Below, piece after piece: positions 17,078-23,267 of a stretch of 39,747 bases of DNA (position 1 is its first letter; each line of letters opens with the position of its first letter). Position numbers and translations under genes: made by a program. The DNA comes from a virus. The notes beneath the pieces were generated by a model. It was not told the DNA's origin. It ran no database searches and saw only the letters and a program-made list of their open reading frames with translations. Location of the stretch: positions 1-39,747 of the IMG/VR virus record IMGVR_UViG_3300017992_000005; one strand, written 5' to 3'.

Positions 17078-17314
17078 ATGGCAAGCATCATCAGGGGCAG
17101 AGGCACCAGCAGCGAGCAGCGCACCGGAACCGTCAAGACCCACCATTCCGAGACGCTGGGCAGGGTTACGATACCGGGGGCGGGGCTGGTTTCCGCCGAT
17201 GACCGCTGCGGGTTCTGTGGCGAGCGGCGCGCGGACTATCTAACTTGGTGGGGTGACGCCGTAATGTGCGCCACCTGCGGGGCCGTCTACACACCCGAGA
17301 GCCTGGAGGAGTAG
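17078..17314 (+). CDS. Small zinc-ribbon protein
   Basis: 78 residues from ATG at 17078 with AGGAGAGGG upstream; a longer upstream frame is not needed. CGFC and CATC (near residues 44-47 and 64-67) form a CxxC...CxxC zinc ribbon in the C-terminal half. The N-terminal half is basic and likely flexible. Perhaps nucleic-acid binding; no specific role can be assigned. Confidence 0.62.
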   Translation: MASIIRGRGTSSEQRTGTVKTHHSETLGRVTIPGAGLVSADDRCGFCGERRADYLTWWGDAVMCATCGAVYTPESLEE

Positions 17315-17315
17315 C

Positions 17316-17555
17316 GTGATCATCGCCGCCCGCATCGCCCAGGCACGCGAGGAGGGCTTGTTCCTCCTCGACACGACCCAGGCCGCCGAGTTGCTGGGAC
17401 TTAGGCGGCCAACCATCACGCGCTACTGCCGCGAGGGAGTACTAGACGCCCAGCAAGTCGGTCAGACGTGGGTCATCACGTTGGACGCGGTAGCAGAGTT
17501 GGCCGAGCGAGGCTTGCCCAAGGTGGGCAGGCCAGCAGAGAGGGAGGAAGAGTGA
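17316..17555 (+). CDS. Excisionase-like helix-turn-helix protein
   Basis: 79 residues from GTG at 17316. Residues about 18-55 (LLDTTQAAELLGLRRPTITR, followed by a WVITLDAV segment) match the excisionase/MerR-like small wHTH family, in which a helix-turn-helix is followed by a short wing. It lies one gene away from, and convergent with, the integrase. The family and position together suggest a recombination directionality factor, although such proteins also act as repressors. Confidence 0.68.
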   Translation: MIIAARIAQAREEGLFLLDTTQAAELLGLRRPTITRYCREGVLDAQQVGQTWVITLDAVAELAERGLPKVGRPAEREEE

Positions 17556-17752
17556 TGGACTTGGAACTAGAGCACCTGATTGCAGAGTGTCGCACCGCAG
17601 TAATCGATGCAACGCAGAAGGGACGAATCTTGGCCGCGGCGCTGAGGGAGCGCGACGAACACGATCTAGCCCGGCAGGTGGCTCGACACGTGATAACGCC
17701 CATCAGCAACGTGCATCTGATCGAGAAGAAAATCAGGAAGGCATTGTCATAG
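17555..17752 (+). CDS. Small helical hypothetical protein
   Basis: 65 residues, starting at the ATG that shares a base with the previous TGA (TGATG), with GGGAGGAAGAG upstream. It is all helical and charged (LELEHLIAECRTAVIDATQK). It is the last gene before the convergent terminator. Function unknown. Confidence 0.58.
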   Translation: MDLELEHLIAECRTAVIDATQKGRILAAALRERDEHDLARQVARHVITPISNVHLIEKKIRKALS

Positions 17753-17785
17753 TTGTGTCATCCTCACAGCCCGCCCCGCTACAAC

Positions 17786-17825
17786 CGCCAAAGGCCCGCT
17801 GGCACACGCTAGCGGGCCTTTGGCG
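17786..17825. terminator. Bidirectional terminator between convergent operons
   Basis: Perfect 15-bp inverted repeat (17786-17800 with 17811-17825) around a 10-base loop. The core AAAGGCCCGCT/AGCGGGCCTTT gives A- and T-rich ends in both directions. It separates the plus-strand small genes from the minus-strand integrase. Confidence 0.9.
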
Positions 17826-17826
17826 T

Positions 17827-18744
17827 TCACAGCATGTGGTCCACCGGCGACGCCTTGCGGTGGGCATCGCTCAGGTCGGTCTCGGCCAGGTCCAAGTAGC
17901 GGCGCAGGACGGTAAGGTCGCTGTGACCCATCAGCCGTTGCAGGTGGTAGATAGACGCTCCGTTGCGCAGCATCTCAATGGCGAACGTGCGCCGGAACCC
18001 GTGCGCCGTGATCTTGACCCCGCTCCGCTCTGATAGCCGCTCGAACATCTGCCGCAAGCCCCAGTAGCGCAGCGCCTTGCCCCTCTGGTCCATCCACGCA
18101 GGTGCATCGTCTAGCAGGCCATCGCGTTCGCGCCAGTAGCGAATCAGCTCTCGGCGCGTTCGCGGTCCGAGGTAGACCATGCGGTCCTTGCCTCCCTTGC
18201 CTTGGTGCACCATGACGTTGCCGGTACCCAGGTCGATGTCTCCCACGGTTAGGCCCAACGCCTCGGAGGCACGCAAGCCGGTATCCAGCAACACGAGCAC
18301 GATGGCGCGGTCTCTCTGCTGCTTGCAGGCTTTGAGGATGGCGCGCAGTTCGGTGGACGTGTACGCGGGTAGGATGGTCTGCGGCACCTTGGGCATATCC
18401 ACGCGGGCCATGGGGTTAGAGTCGGCAAACTCTTCCCGCTGGCAGAAGATGCAGAACGTTTTGATCTGACGAGCATAGATGTGGACGGCGGCGGGTTTGA
18501 GCCCTCGCTCTTTCTGCGCCACCAGGAACGAGCGGATGTGGTGCGAGGTGATCTGGTTGGGGGTACTGACGCTCTGCTCTCTGAGGTAGGCGACAAAGCG
18601 GGGCAGGTGTGCCCGGTAGTATCGCAGCGTGGACGCGGTGACGCCTTTGGCCTGGCGCGAGACGATGAACGCCTGATAGGCCAGCGTCAGGATATCGCCG
18701 GGCGCGTCGAAAAGCGTCTGCTCTCTTTGGGTCATCCGAGGCAC
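17827..18744 (-). CDS. int: Tyrosine recombinase integrase
   Basis: 305 residues if translation begins at GTG 18744, which has AGGGG nine bases upstream; TTG 18753 and ATG 18735 are alternatives. The N-terminal SAM-like domain (about 12-105) carries LAYQAFIVSRQAKGVTASTL. The catalytic domain has all key residues: Arg158 (GLRASEAL), Lys183 or Lys186 (QGKGGKDR), His248-x-x-Arg251 (HGFR), His274 (LMGHS) and nucleophile Tyr283 (RRYLDL). It resembles XerC/D-type phage integrases. It ends at the bidirectional terminator and lies next to attP-like DNA, so it should integrate this phage at the tRNA-Thr locus. Confidence 0.95.
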   Translation of the reverse strand: MPRMTQREQTLFDAPGDILTLAYQAFIVSRQAKGVTASTLRYYRAHLPRFVAYLREQSVSTPNQITSHHIRSFLVAQKERGLKPAAVHIYARQIKTFCIFCQREEFADSNPMARVDMPKVPQTILPAYTSTELRAILKACKQQRDRAIVLVLLDTGLRASEALGLTVGDIDLGTGNVMVHQGKGGKDRMVYLGPRTRRELIRYWRERDGLLDDAPAWMDQRGKALRYWGLRQMFERLSERSGVKITAHGFRRTFAIEMLRNGASIYHLQRLMGHSDLTVLRRYLDLAETDLSDAHRKASPVDHML

Positions 18745-18748
18745 AAGA

Positions 18749-18793
18749 CACAACCCCTAGTGCGCCGATGATCTCAGCATACTAGGGGTTGTG
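18749..18793. promoter_or_regulatory. Inverted repeat at the integrase start (operator or integrase arm sites)
   Basis: CACAACCCCTAGT at 18749-18761 and its perfect reverse complement at 18781-18793 flank 19 bases. The left arm overlaps the integrase ribosome site and possible start codons, so binding there would block integrase expression. The core CCCCTAGT recurs at four other control regions. Confidence 0.7.
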
Positions 18794-18809
18794 GTCGGCA
18801 GAAAGGATT

Positions 18810-18849
18810 GCTTACGAAGCGTCTGCTCTGCCGATTGAGCCAGGGTGGC
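18810..18849 (-). other. attP: attP-like site containing the 5' half of tRNA-Thr(CGU)
   Basis: Read on the minus strand from 18849, the segments are acceptor GCCACCC, TG, D-stem GCTC, D-loop AATCGGCA (with the conserved GG), GAGC, A, anticodon stem GACGC, and loop TTCGTAA with anticodon CGT (Thr). Homology ends after the next GC; there is no T-arm or 3' acceptor half. A tRNA fragment beside an integrase is a classic attachment core. Carrying the 5' half and not the usual 3' half is uncommon. Confidence 0.8.
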
Positions 18850-18893
18850 TTGCGTACTACTACTGATAGTGTGTGGCTGCGATGTTGGCCCTA

Positions 18894-18901
18894 CCCCTAG
18901 T
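18894..18901 (+). promoter_or_regulatory. CCCCTAGT operator-like site, upstream of the half tRNA
   Basis: CCCCTAGTGTGCCG here differs by one base from the copy at 18754 (CCCCTAGTGCGCCG). A GATAGTGTGTGG motif lies nearby at 18865-18876. Both motifs recur together at 20308-20341 and 21711-21731. Confidence 0.55.
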
Positions 18902-18994
18902 GTGCCGCAATCTTGGCACCCTCTCCCGATTTGGCCGTGGCGTCTGCTCTGTTTTCAGCCCACAGGTCGCCACGACTGGCAAGATTGTACCACG

Positions 18995-19345
18995 CTACTG
19001 CATACGCTCCAAAAGGGCAGAGCGGACCCGAGCCGCCTTGCCGTACCCCTTGGCGACGATCTCCGTGGTCGCGCCGCCTGCCGACTCGATGCGCAGGTCC
19101 CCGTAGCCGAACATTCGCCCGACCATCCCCTGCTTGAGACTGACATCCTGAACGCGCCCGAGCGGGATGCTGCGCTCTTTCTTGCTGAACGTTCCCGAGG
19201 TCAGATAGACCCGGCGAGTGGTGACGACCAGCTTGTTGGCGCCCCAGAAGATGAGCCAGATTCCGCCGGTGAAAATCGCCTTGATCCACCACGCCAGGCG
19301 CCAGGCGCTCTCTCGGGCCACGATGACCGTATCCTCATTCTGCAT
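18995..19345 (-). CDS. Membrane-associated bacterial PH-domain protein
   Basis: 116 residues from ATG at 19345 (GGAGG seven bases upstream). Residues about 17-40 are a membrane hairpin (AWWIKAIFTGGIWLIFWG), followed by a bacterial PH-domain core: NKLVVTTRRVYLTSG, RSIPLGRVQDVSLKQ, GYGDLRIES. This is the pattern of bPH2/YdbT-like proteins. It lies in the same minus-strand operon as the repressor and should be expressed in the lysogen. A role in superinfection exclusion or membrane protection is plausible but not shown. Confidence 0.75.
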   Translation of the reverse strand: MQNEDTVIVARESAWRLAWWIKAIFTGGIWLIFWGANKLVVTTRRVYLTSGTFSKKERSIPLGRVQDVSLKQGMVGRMFGYGDLRIESAGGATTEIVAKGYGKAARVRSALLERMQ

Positions 19346-19505
19346 TCTTGTACCTCCGCCCAACTTCCCACAGCGCGCCCGCCGTGAACGTCACGGCAGT
19401 CGATACCGCCGACACCGACCAGGGCGATATGCCCACGATGCACGCAAACGCGGCGACCATCCCGCCCAGGCCGAAGATCACCAGAACCCCAGCAGCGGTC
19501 CTCAT
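19335..19505 (-). CDS. Small two-helix membrane protein
   Basis: 56 residues, ending 11 bases inside the PH-domain gene. An AAGGA ribosome site lies 9 bases before the ATG. Two hydrophobic segments: AGVLVIFGLGGMVAAFACIV and VSAVSTAVTFTAGALWEV, with a basic tail. Co-translated with the PH-domain protein, so they may work together in the membrane. Confidence 0.6.
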   Translation of the reverse strand: MRTAAGVLVIFGLGGMVAAFACIVGISPWSVSAVSTAVTFTAGALWEVGRRYKNAE

Positions 19506-19584
19506 GCTAGACCATCCTTCCCAGTCGCTCCCCAGCTAGGGAGCGCGTTCGGAAGCAAAAAAAAAGATCAAAGCGGGGGGGGCG
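19506..19584. other. Short intergenic spacer in the lysogeny operon
   Basis: Contains a small inverted repeat (GCTCCC/GGGAGC around 19527-19544), then an A-run of about 12 bases near 19556 and a G-run at 19576. On the minus strand the T-run comes before the hairpin, so this does not look like a working terminator. No gene is visible. Confidence 0.5.
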
Positions 19585-19746
19585 CTAGGCAATACGACGC
19601 ACCTCACGCAAGTGTGCTTCCACCATCTCTCGCACGTAGGCGCTCCCCAGCACCAACCCGCATTCGAGACGCGTTATCGCGGTGCGCAAATCGGCATCGG
19701 GCATAGTTGACAGGCGCGTTCGCAGCCTATCAAGTGGTTTGGTCAT
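19585..19746 (-). CDS. Small helical protein
   Basis: 53 residues from ATG at 19746, with AGGAG nine bases upstream; an earlier in-frame start would lie deep in the repressor gene. It overlaps the repressor end by 17 bases. All helical (DADLRTAITRLECGLVLGSA) with many Arg and Glu. No family recognised. Confidence 0.55.
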   Translation of the reverse strand: MTKPLDRLRTRLSTMPDADLRTAITRLECGLVLGSAYVREMVEAHLREVRRIA

Positions 19747-20299
19747 GGCTTTCGCTCTCCTGGGGGGTTGGCGCATTGGCATCCTCGTTGAAGTCCAGCG
19801 TGTCTGCGTCACCGATTAGATACGCGATATAGCGCTCGCGAACATGGGGGGGCATTTGCAAGGCTGTCTCTTCGAGGGCGTCAACGAGCACGGAGACCCG
19901 CTCGCGGAGGGGCATGTCGGCCCACGGCGGCTCGGGGCGTGGCGGCTGCTGCATCTCGGCGTAACCGAGCATCGCGTCGAGGGCGCCGAGGACGAACCCC
20001 TGCATGTTAGGCTCGAGCTGGGCGAGGCGATCCATGCGGCGGGTGAGGTCGGGCGCGAAGCCACTCGGGCCGGTGCGGATGTAGCCCGCGGCCATGAGCA
20101 GGTCGGCGTCGGTGGCGCCGAGAACATCGGCAAGCGCCGCTACAATATCGGGGCCTGGCAGCTTGACCGTGCCCGTTTCGATCTTGCTCAGATAGCCGCG
20201 CTTGATCGAGACACCATGCCTGGACGCCATTTGCGTGACGACCTGGCCCTGGGTCAAATCACGAGCTTCGCGCAGCTCGAGAACTCTTCTTCCTAGCAC
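19730..20299 (-). CDS. XRE-family repressor (CI-like)
   Basis: 189 residues from GTG at 20299; GGAGGAGA lies just upstream, which makes this start better than the GTG at 20311. The N-terminus is a classic XRE helix-turn-helix (LREARDLTQGQVV, then RGYLSKIETGTVKLPGPD). The rest is helical with no visible peptidase dyad, so it would not be an autocleaving LexA-like repressor. Its promoter region carries both operator motifs, suggesting autoregulation. It is divergent from the ribbon-helix-helix genes, forming the likely lysis-lysogeny switch. Confidence 0.85.
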   Translation of the reverse strand: MLGRRVLELREARDLTQGQVVTQMASRHGVSIKRGYLSKIETGTVKLPGPDIVAALADVLGATDADLLMAAGYIRTGPSGFAPDLTRRMDRLAQLEPNMQGFVLGALDAMLGYAEMQQPPRPEPPWADMPLRERVSVLVDALEETALQMPPHVRERYIAYLIGDADTLDFNEDANAPTPQESESHDQTT

Positions 20300-20307
20300 T
20301 CTCTCCT

Positions 20308-20351
20308 CCACACACTATCTTGATTATACCACGCCCCTAGTGATTTTCCAG
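20308..20351 (-). promoter_or_regulatory. Repressor promoter with two operator motifs
   Basis: On the minus strand: -10 TATAAT (20328-20323) extended by TGG, weak -35 CTGGAA (20351-20346), 17-bp spacer. CCCCTAGT at 20334-20341 lies in the spacer, and GATAGTGTGTGG (minus strand, 20319-20308) covers the predicted start of transcription. A protein bound at either site should control repressor synthesis. Confidence 0.75.
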
Positions 20352-20405
20352 GCCCCCGCGCACCAAATTGGTACGAATCTGGCGCAAAACTCGTGTTAAA
20401 AGCAC

Positions 20406-20434
20406 TTGACGGGTGTGGTATGACGTGGTATAAT
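20406..20434 (+). promoter_or_regulatory. Early rightward promoter
   Basis: TTGACG at 20406-20411, 17-bp spacer, TATAAT at 20429-20434 with extended -10 TGG. GTGGTAT occurs at 20415 and 20425, one helical turn apart, with GGTAT again at 20436, which may be regulator-binding half-sites. The first gene downstream starts at 20478. Confidence 0.85.
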
Positions 20435-20477
20435 TGGTATCATAAGAGTGCGACACGCATTAGATGAGGAGAAGTCA

Positions 20478-20657
20478 ATGGCAGAAGAGAGGGAACGGCG
20501 GGAGAAGCTAAACGTCCGAATGCCGCCGAGCATGATCGAAAAGATCGACGCGGCGGCAGAGAAGGAGACGCGAACCCGCACCAGCATGGTCGAGCATGTG
20601 CTCAAACAGTGGCTGCTCGAGCGCGGCCTAGACGCCACGCAGCGGGCGCGGGGATAG
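20478..20657 (+). CDS. Ribbon-helix-helix regulator
   Basis: 59 residues from ATG at 20478 (GAGGAG seven bases upstream). KLNVRMPPSMIEKIDAAAEK is the strand-helix of an Arc/CopG fold, followed by the second helix TRTSMVEHVLKQWL. It is the first gene of the early operon, opposite the XRE repressor, so it is a candidate Cro-like antirepressor regulator. Its operator may be the GTGGTAT repeats at its own promoter. Confidence 0.78.
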   Translation: MAEERERREKLNVRMPPSMIEKIDAAAEKETRTRTSMVEHVLKQWLLERGLDATQRARG

Positions 20658-20667
20658 GAGGGGAGAG

Positions 20668-20988
20668 ATGGCTGAGCAACCCAAAGAGTCGCGCGAGTGG
20701 TATCTCGGCTACAACGCCGGGATGGAAGCAAGGGTACGCAAGGAGAACGGCGTCGCGGTGACCGATCCAGCGCCAGTGCCGTCGGTCTATCGACCGAGGC
20801 GCAGACGGACACAAGCAGAGCGCAACCACAAGATGGTCAACATCACCTTGCCACCCGAGATCATCGAAGAGCTGGACGCACTCGCCAAAAGGGAGCTGCG
20901 CAGCCGCTCGAACATGGTCGCCTATCTGGTGCGCGAGGGGTTGCGGCGCCGACAAGGGGCGCAGGGAGAAACTATGGCCAACGACTGA
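20668..20988 (+). CDS. Second ribbon-helix-helix regulator
   Basis: 106 residues; GGAGGGGAGAG precedes the ATG. An N-terminal extension of about 50 residues (EWYLGYNAGMEARV, basic RPRRRRT) is followed by MVNITLPPEIIEELDALAKR and RSRSNMVAYLVREGL, a second Arc/CopG domain. It is distinct in sequence from the neighbour at 20478. Two adjacent RHH genes suggest layered control of early genes. Confidence 0.75.
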   Translation: MAEQPKESREWYLGYNAGMEARVRKENGVAVTDPAPVPSVYRPRRRRTQAERNHKMVNITLPPEIIEELDALAKRELRSRSNMVAYLVREGLRRRQGAQGETMAND

Positions 20989-21022
20989 GCATCGTCAAGG
21001 CGACACCACCGCGGGAGGGGAC

Positions 21023-21229
21023 ATGGATGAATACACACCGGCATACGAAGCGCGGACAGGTGGCGAAGGTGGGGCGGCCCATAACAGGCCCCTAACGATC
21101 CAGATCGGGACAGAGTGGACCATCATCGTGGAGGACTGGAATGGCATCAACGTCGATATCGGAGGGGCTGACAGACCAACTATCTGCATTGCAGAAGGAG
21201 CAGGAGTACGCTTCACGGGTCGCTTCTGA
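21023..21229 (+). CDS. Small hypothetical protein
   Basis: 68 residues with GGGAGGGG seven bases before the ATG. Mostly beta (LTIQIGTEWTIIVEDW). Its last 89 bases overlap the next gene in another frame. No family recognised. Confidence 0.5.
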   Translation: MDEYTPAYEARTGGEGGAAHNRPLTIQIGTEWTIIVEDWNGINVDIGGADRPTICIAEGAGVRFTGRF

Positions 21230-21338
21230 GGCCGACGGGGCGCGCAAGGTCTGGGCCGAGGCCAAGATCAAGCGCATCAAGGAGCAGATCGCTGAGCTTG
21301 AGGCGCGCCGGGTCGACGAGTTGGGAGGGCAGAGATGA
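21141..21338 (+). CDS. Small coiled-coil protein
   Basis: 65 residues; GGAGG six bases before the ATG inside the preceding gene. One long helix (LSALQKEQEYASRVASEADG onward) with heptads, so probably an oligomerising coiled coil. Its end overlaps the next start by 4 bases. Confidence 0.55.
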   Translation: MASTSISEGLTDQLSALQKEQEYASRVASEADGARKVWAEAKIKRIKEQIAELEARRVDELGGQR

Positions 21339-21514
21339 AACTGAAACCGACGCCCGCGATGGACCTGGCCGAGCTGAAAATCCTGGCGCGACTCCAGGCA
21401 GCGGCCGTGTGCAAAGCGTACCGGCGCGGCGAGCCCGCCAAGGCTGGCCGACTGGCCGTCGGGCTCAAGCGGACGGTTGACGAAATCGAGCGAGTCGAGC
21501 GATTCATCCAATAG
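21335..21514 (+). CDS. Small helical protein
   Basis: 59 residues, overlapping the previous stop (ATGA), with GGGAGGGC upstream. Two helices (LAELKILARLQAAAVCKAYR and LKRTVDEIERVERFI). No known family; probably translationally coupled to its neighbour. Confidence 0.55.
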   Translation: MKLKPTPAMDLAELKILARLQAAAVCKAYRRGEPAKAGRLAVGLKRTVDEIERVERFIQ

Positions 21515-21524
21515 GAGGGCTAAG

Positions 21525-21659
21525 ATGGCTAACAGGGGCGGGTGCCCCTACGGGCACCACAACCGCTGCATCGGCAAGCGGTGCGACTACTGGGATCACC
21601 GGGCTAGCTGCTGCTCGTTCGAGTCACATACGAGCGGCTATCCAGGACAACGAAAGTAG
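21525..21659 (+). CDS. Small cysteine/histidine-rich protein
   Basis: 44 residues, AGGAGGGC seven bases before ATG. Five Cys and several His (CPYGHHNRC, CDYWDHRASCC) suggest a zinc-binding knuckle. Function unknown. Its stop is the start of the hairpin at 21658. Confidence 0.55.
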   Translation: MANRGGCPYGHHNRCIGKRCDYWDHRASCCSFESHTSGYPGQRK

Positions 21660-21713
21660 CCGCCAGCGGGGCGCAACCCGCAAGCGGCTAGGGCGAGGGA
21701 TGGGCTCTCGCCC
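21658..21713 (+). terminator. Tandem hairpins after the regulatory genes
   Basis: Hairpin 1 is 21658-21689: AGCCGC/GCGGCT outer stem and GCGGG/CCCGC inner stem separated by a 2x2 internal loop. Hairpin 2 is 21691-21713: GGGCGAG/CTCGCCC with a 9-base loop. No T-run follows; hairpin 2 runs directly into the operator motif CCCCTAGT. Termination or RNA processing between the regulatory and recombination genes is likely. Confidence 0.6.
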
Positions 21714-21731
21714 CTAGTATAGCACACTATC
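21711..21731 (+). promoter_or_regulatory. Operator-like pair upstream of the recombination genes
   Basis: CCCCTAGT (21711-21718) and CACACTATC (21723-21731) are separated by four bases. Both motifs also flank the repressor promoter and lie near attP. The sequence TAGTATAG between them may be a -10 element for the gene at 21756; no clear -35 is seen. Confidence 0.6.
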
Positions 21732-21755
21732 AGAGGCAGTTCAAGAGGAGGCGAG

Positions 21756-22415
21756 ATGACAGCAGTTCCTTATGACTTTGACCCGTTCGATGATGCAATG
21801 ACCGATGAGCCCCAGCGATTCGCGGGGCAGGTGCGAGTAGACGCTTGGAAGTGTGTGCTCAAGAAGGGTCAGGGCAAGGTGCCCTTTGATCCCGTGGCGC
21901 ACAAGGGCGAACGCACATCGGTGGCGATTGATGTCACCGTCGAGCCGCTTGATCCCACGCGCAAGCTGATCGAGCGCTCGATGCTCAACTGGACGTCGGA
22001 CTTCAAGCAAGTTATGCGCCCGTCTGTGGAGCGATTGGCCGAAAAGATCGCCGCGATCAAGGGGCTTGAGGTGGGCGAGTTCAACGCCCTCCGCGAGATC
22101 AACGAGTTGTGGGTGATCGGCCAGTTCACCGAGCGCCCCGACAACAAGCCGGGCGAGACATGGACCACCGTCGAGTTCCTCGACGTGTTTGGCACCATGG
22201 CTGAGTGTGAGGCCGCGTACCTGGACGAAAGCGAGCCCGAAAGCGACGCAGCCGCCGCCGAGGATCTTTCACAGTGGGCCGCGTTTCTGCCGCCACTGTG
22301 GGAGAGCGCCGGGCATGACAAAGCCAAGTTTGAGACGCTACTGGCCAGCAATCCCATGCTGGCGGAGCGGTTCTCCATGACGAGCGCGGAGGTGGTCAAT
22401 GTCGTCGGCGCCTGA
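21756..22415 (+). CDS. Hypothetical protein of the recombination module, possible ssDNA-binding
   Basis: 219 residues; GAGGAGGCGAG precedes the ATG. The body (about 20-150) is beta-rich with conserved-looking basic and aromatic residues (DAWKCVLKKGQGKVPFDP, ERSMLNWTSDFKQVMRPS, ELWVIGQFTERPD), then an acidic helical tail (DESEPESDAAAAEDL). An acidic C-terminus and an OB-like beta body would fit a single-strand binding protein, but I do not recognise the family. It starts the operon with nuclease, annealase and exonuclease genes. Confidence 0.6.
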   Translation: MTAVPYDFDPFDDAMTDEPQRFAGQVRVDAWKCVLKKGQGKVPFDPVAHKGERTSVAIDVTVEPLDPTRKLIERSMLNWTSDFKQVMRPSVERLAEKIAAIKGLEVGEFNALREINELWVIGQFTERPDNKPGETWTTVEFLDVFGTMAECEAAYLDESEPESDAAAAEDLSQWAAFLPPLWESAGHDKAKFETLLASNPMLAERFSMTSAEVVNVVGA

Positions 22416-22581
22416 TTGGACGCAGTACGTGCGAGACGTGGAGAGCATGATCTTGGCCTACGTGCCCGAGTCCGAACATCTTGGCTTCTGGCGCGCTGGC
22501 GGGATCGCCTTCGCCCGTGATGAGCAAGCCGCCAACGAGCTGCGCGAGTCGTGCGAGATAGCACTATGCTGCGCGGCGTAG
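22399..22581 (+). CDS. Small hypothetical protein
   Basis: 60 residues; GGAGG lies seven bases before the ATG, inside the previous gene. Helical with WTQYVRDVESMILAYVPE. Overlaps both neighbours. No family recognised. Confidence 0.5.
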   Translation: MSSAPDWTQYVRDVESMILAYVPESEHLGFWRAGGIAFARDEQAANELRESCEIALCCAA

Positions 22582-23267
22582 TGATTGACACCCGCGAGCC
22601 TCCCTGGTGCCAGCAGTTGACGCCAGGGGGGCTCAAGGTCGCCACGAGCGCACTCAGCGCCGGCGATGCTTGGCTGGCCACTGACGACGCCATGATCGTG
22701 GTAGAGCGCAAGACCCTCCACGACTTGATGGGATCCATTGCAGACGGGCGCCTGCTCAACCAGGCCGCCGCGATGCGCGCCACCGGCAAGTGGGCCTACC
22801 TTGTGGTCGTGGGCCTGCCCACAGTGGTGCGGGGCGTCTTGGTGCTCCGTGGCAAGCCGACGCAATGGCAGTGGCGCTCCGTCCAAGGGGCCTTGCTGAC
22901 CGTTCAAGAGCTGGGCGTCGGCGTCGCGTGGTGCGAATCTGACAAGCAATACGCCGAGACGTTGGAGTGGATCGCAAGCCGCAGCCGCGGGCCAGCGCGA
23001 ATCGAGGCGCGCCGCGAAGCCGTGATCGAGACCCCGGCCGAGCGCATCTTGAGCGCGCTCCCTGGCTTGGCATCTGGGCGAGTCGGATCGCTGCTCAAGC
23101 ATTGCGGATCCCCCGCATGGGCGCTCGACTATTTGACGAGAACACAAAACGAGGGCGGCTCTGTACCGGGCATAGGGCCAGCCACAAAGGCGGGCGTCAG
23201 GTCCGCCATGGGCCTGCCTGCCGATATGCGGTTGGCGGTAGTAATGGAGGATGAGGGAGATGAGTAA
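22566..23267 (+). CDS. ERCC4/XPF-type nuclease
   Basis: 233 residues from ATG at 22566 (GTG at 22551 is possible). The N-terminal domain has the XPF/MUS81 nuclease signature: IDTREPPW, then GDAW (Asp34) and VERKTLHDL (Glu47, Arg48, Lys49). Residues about 160-225 look like tandem helix-hairpin-helix (LPGLASGRVGSLLKHCG, SVPGIGPATKAGV), the DNA-binding end of this family. It likely cuts branched or flapped DNA during phage recombination. It overlaps RecT by 8 bases. Confidence 0.85.
   Translation: MLRGVVIDTREPPWCQQLTPGGLKVATSALSAGDAWLATDDAMIVVERKTLHDLMGSIADGRLLNQAAAMRATGKWAYLVVVGLPTVVRGVLVLRGKPTQWQWRSVQGALLTVQELGVGVAWCESDKQYAETLEWIASRSRGPARIEARREAVIETPAERILSALPGLASGRVGSLLKHCGSPAWALDYLTRTQNEGGSVPGIGPATKAGVRSAMGLPADMRLAVVMEDEGDE

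Larger units (their letters stand above)
18714..18950. repeat. Three direct copies of GCGTCTGCTCT around attP
   Basis: The 11-mer occurs at 18714-18724 (inside the integrase start), 18819-18829 (inside the tRNA half) and 18940-18950, all in the same orientation. They span the integrase start and the intergenic DNA, the usual layout of core and arm binding sites. Confidence 0.8.

Noticed and set aside
18801-18849. A complete functional tRNA gene
   Set aside because: Only the 5' half is present. After the anticodon arm the sequence has no matching stem, T-arm or 3' acceptor strand.
19527-19570. Hairpin plus A/T-run as terminator of the repressor operon
   Set aside because: For minus-strand transcription the T-run comes before the hairpin, and for the plus strand it is an A-run. 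Wrong order for an intrinsic terminator.
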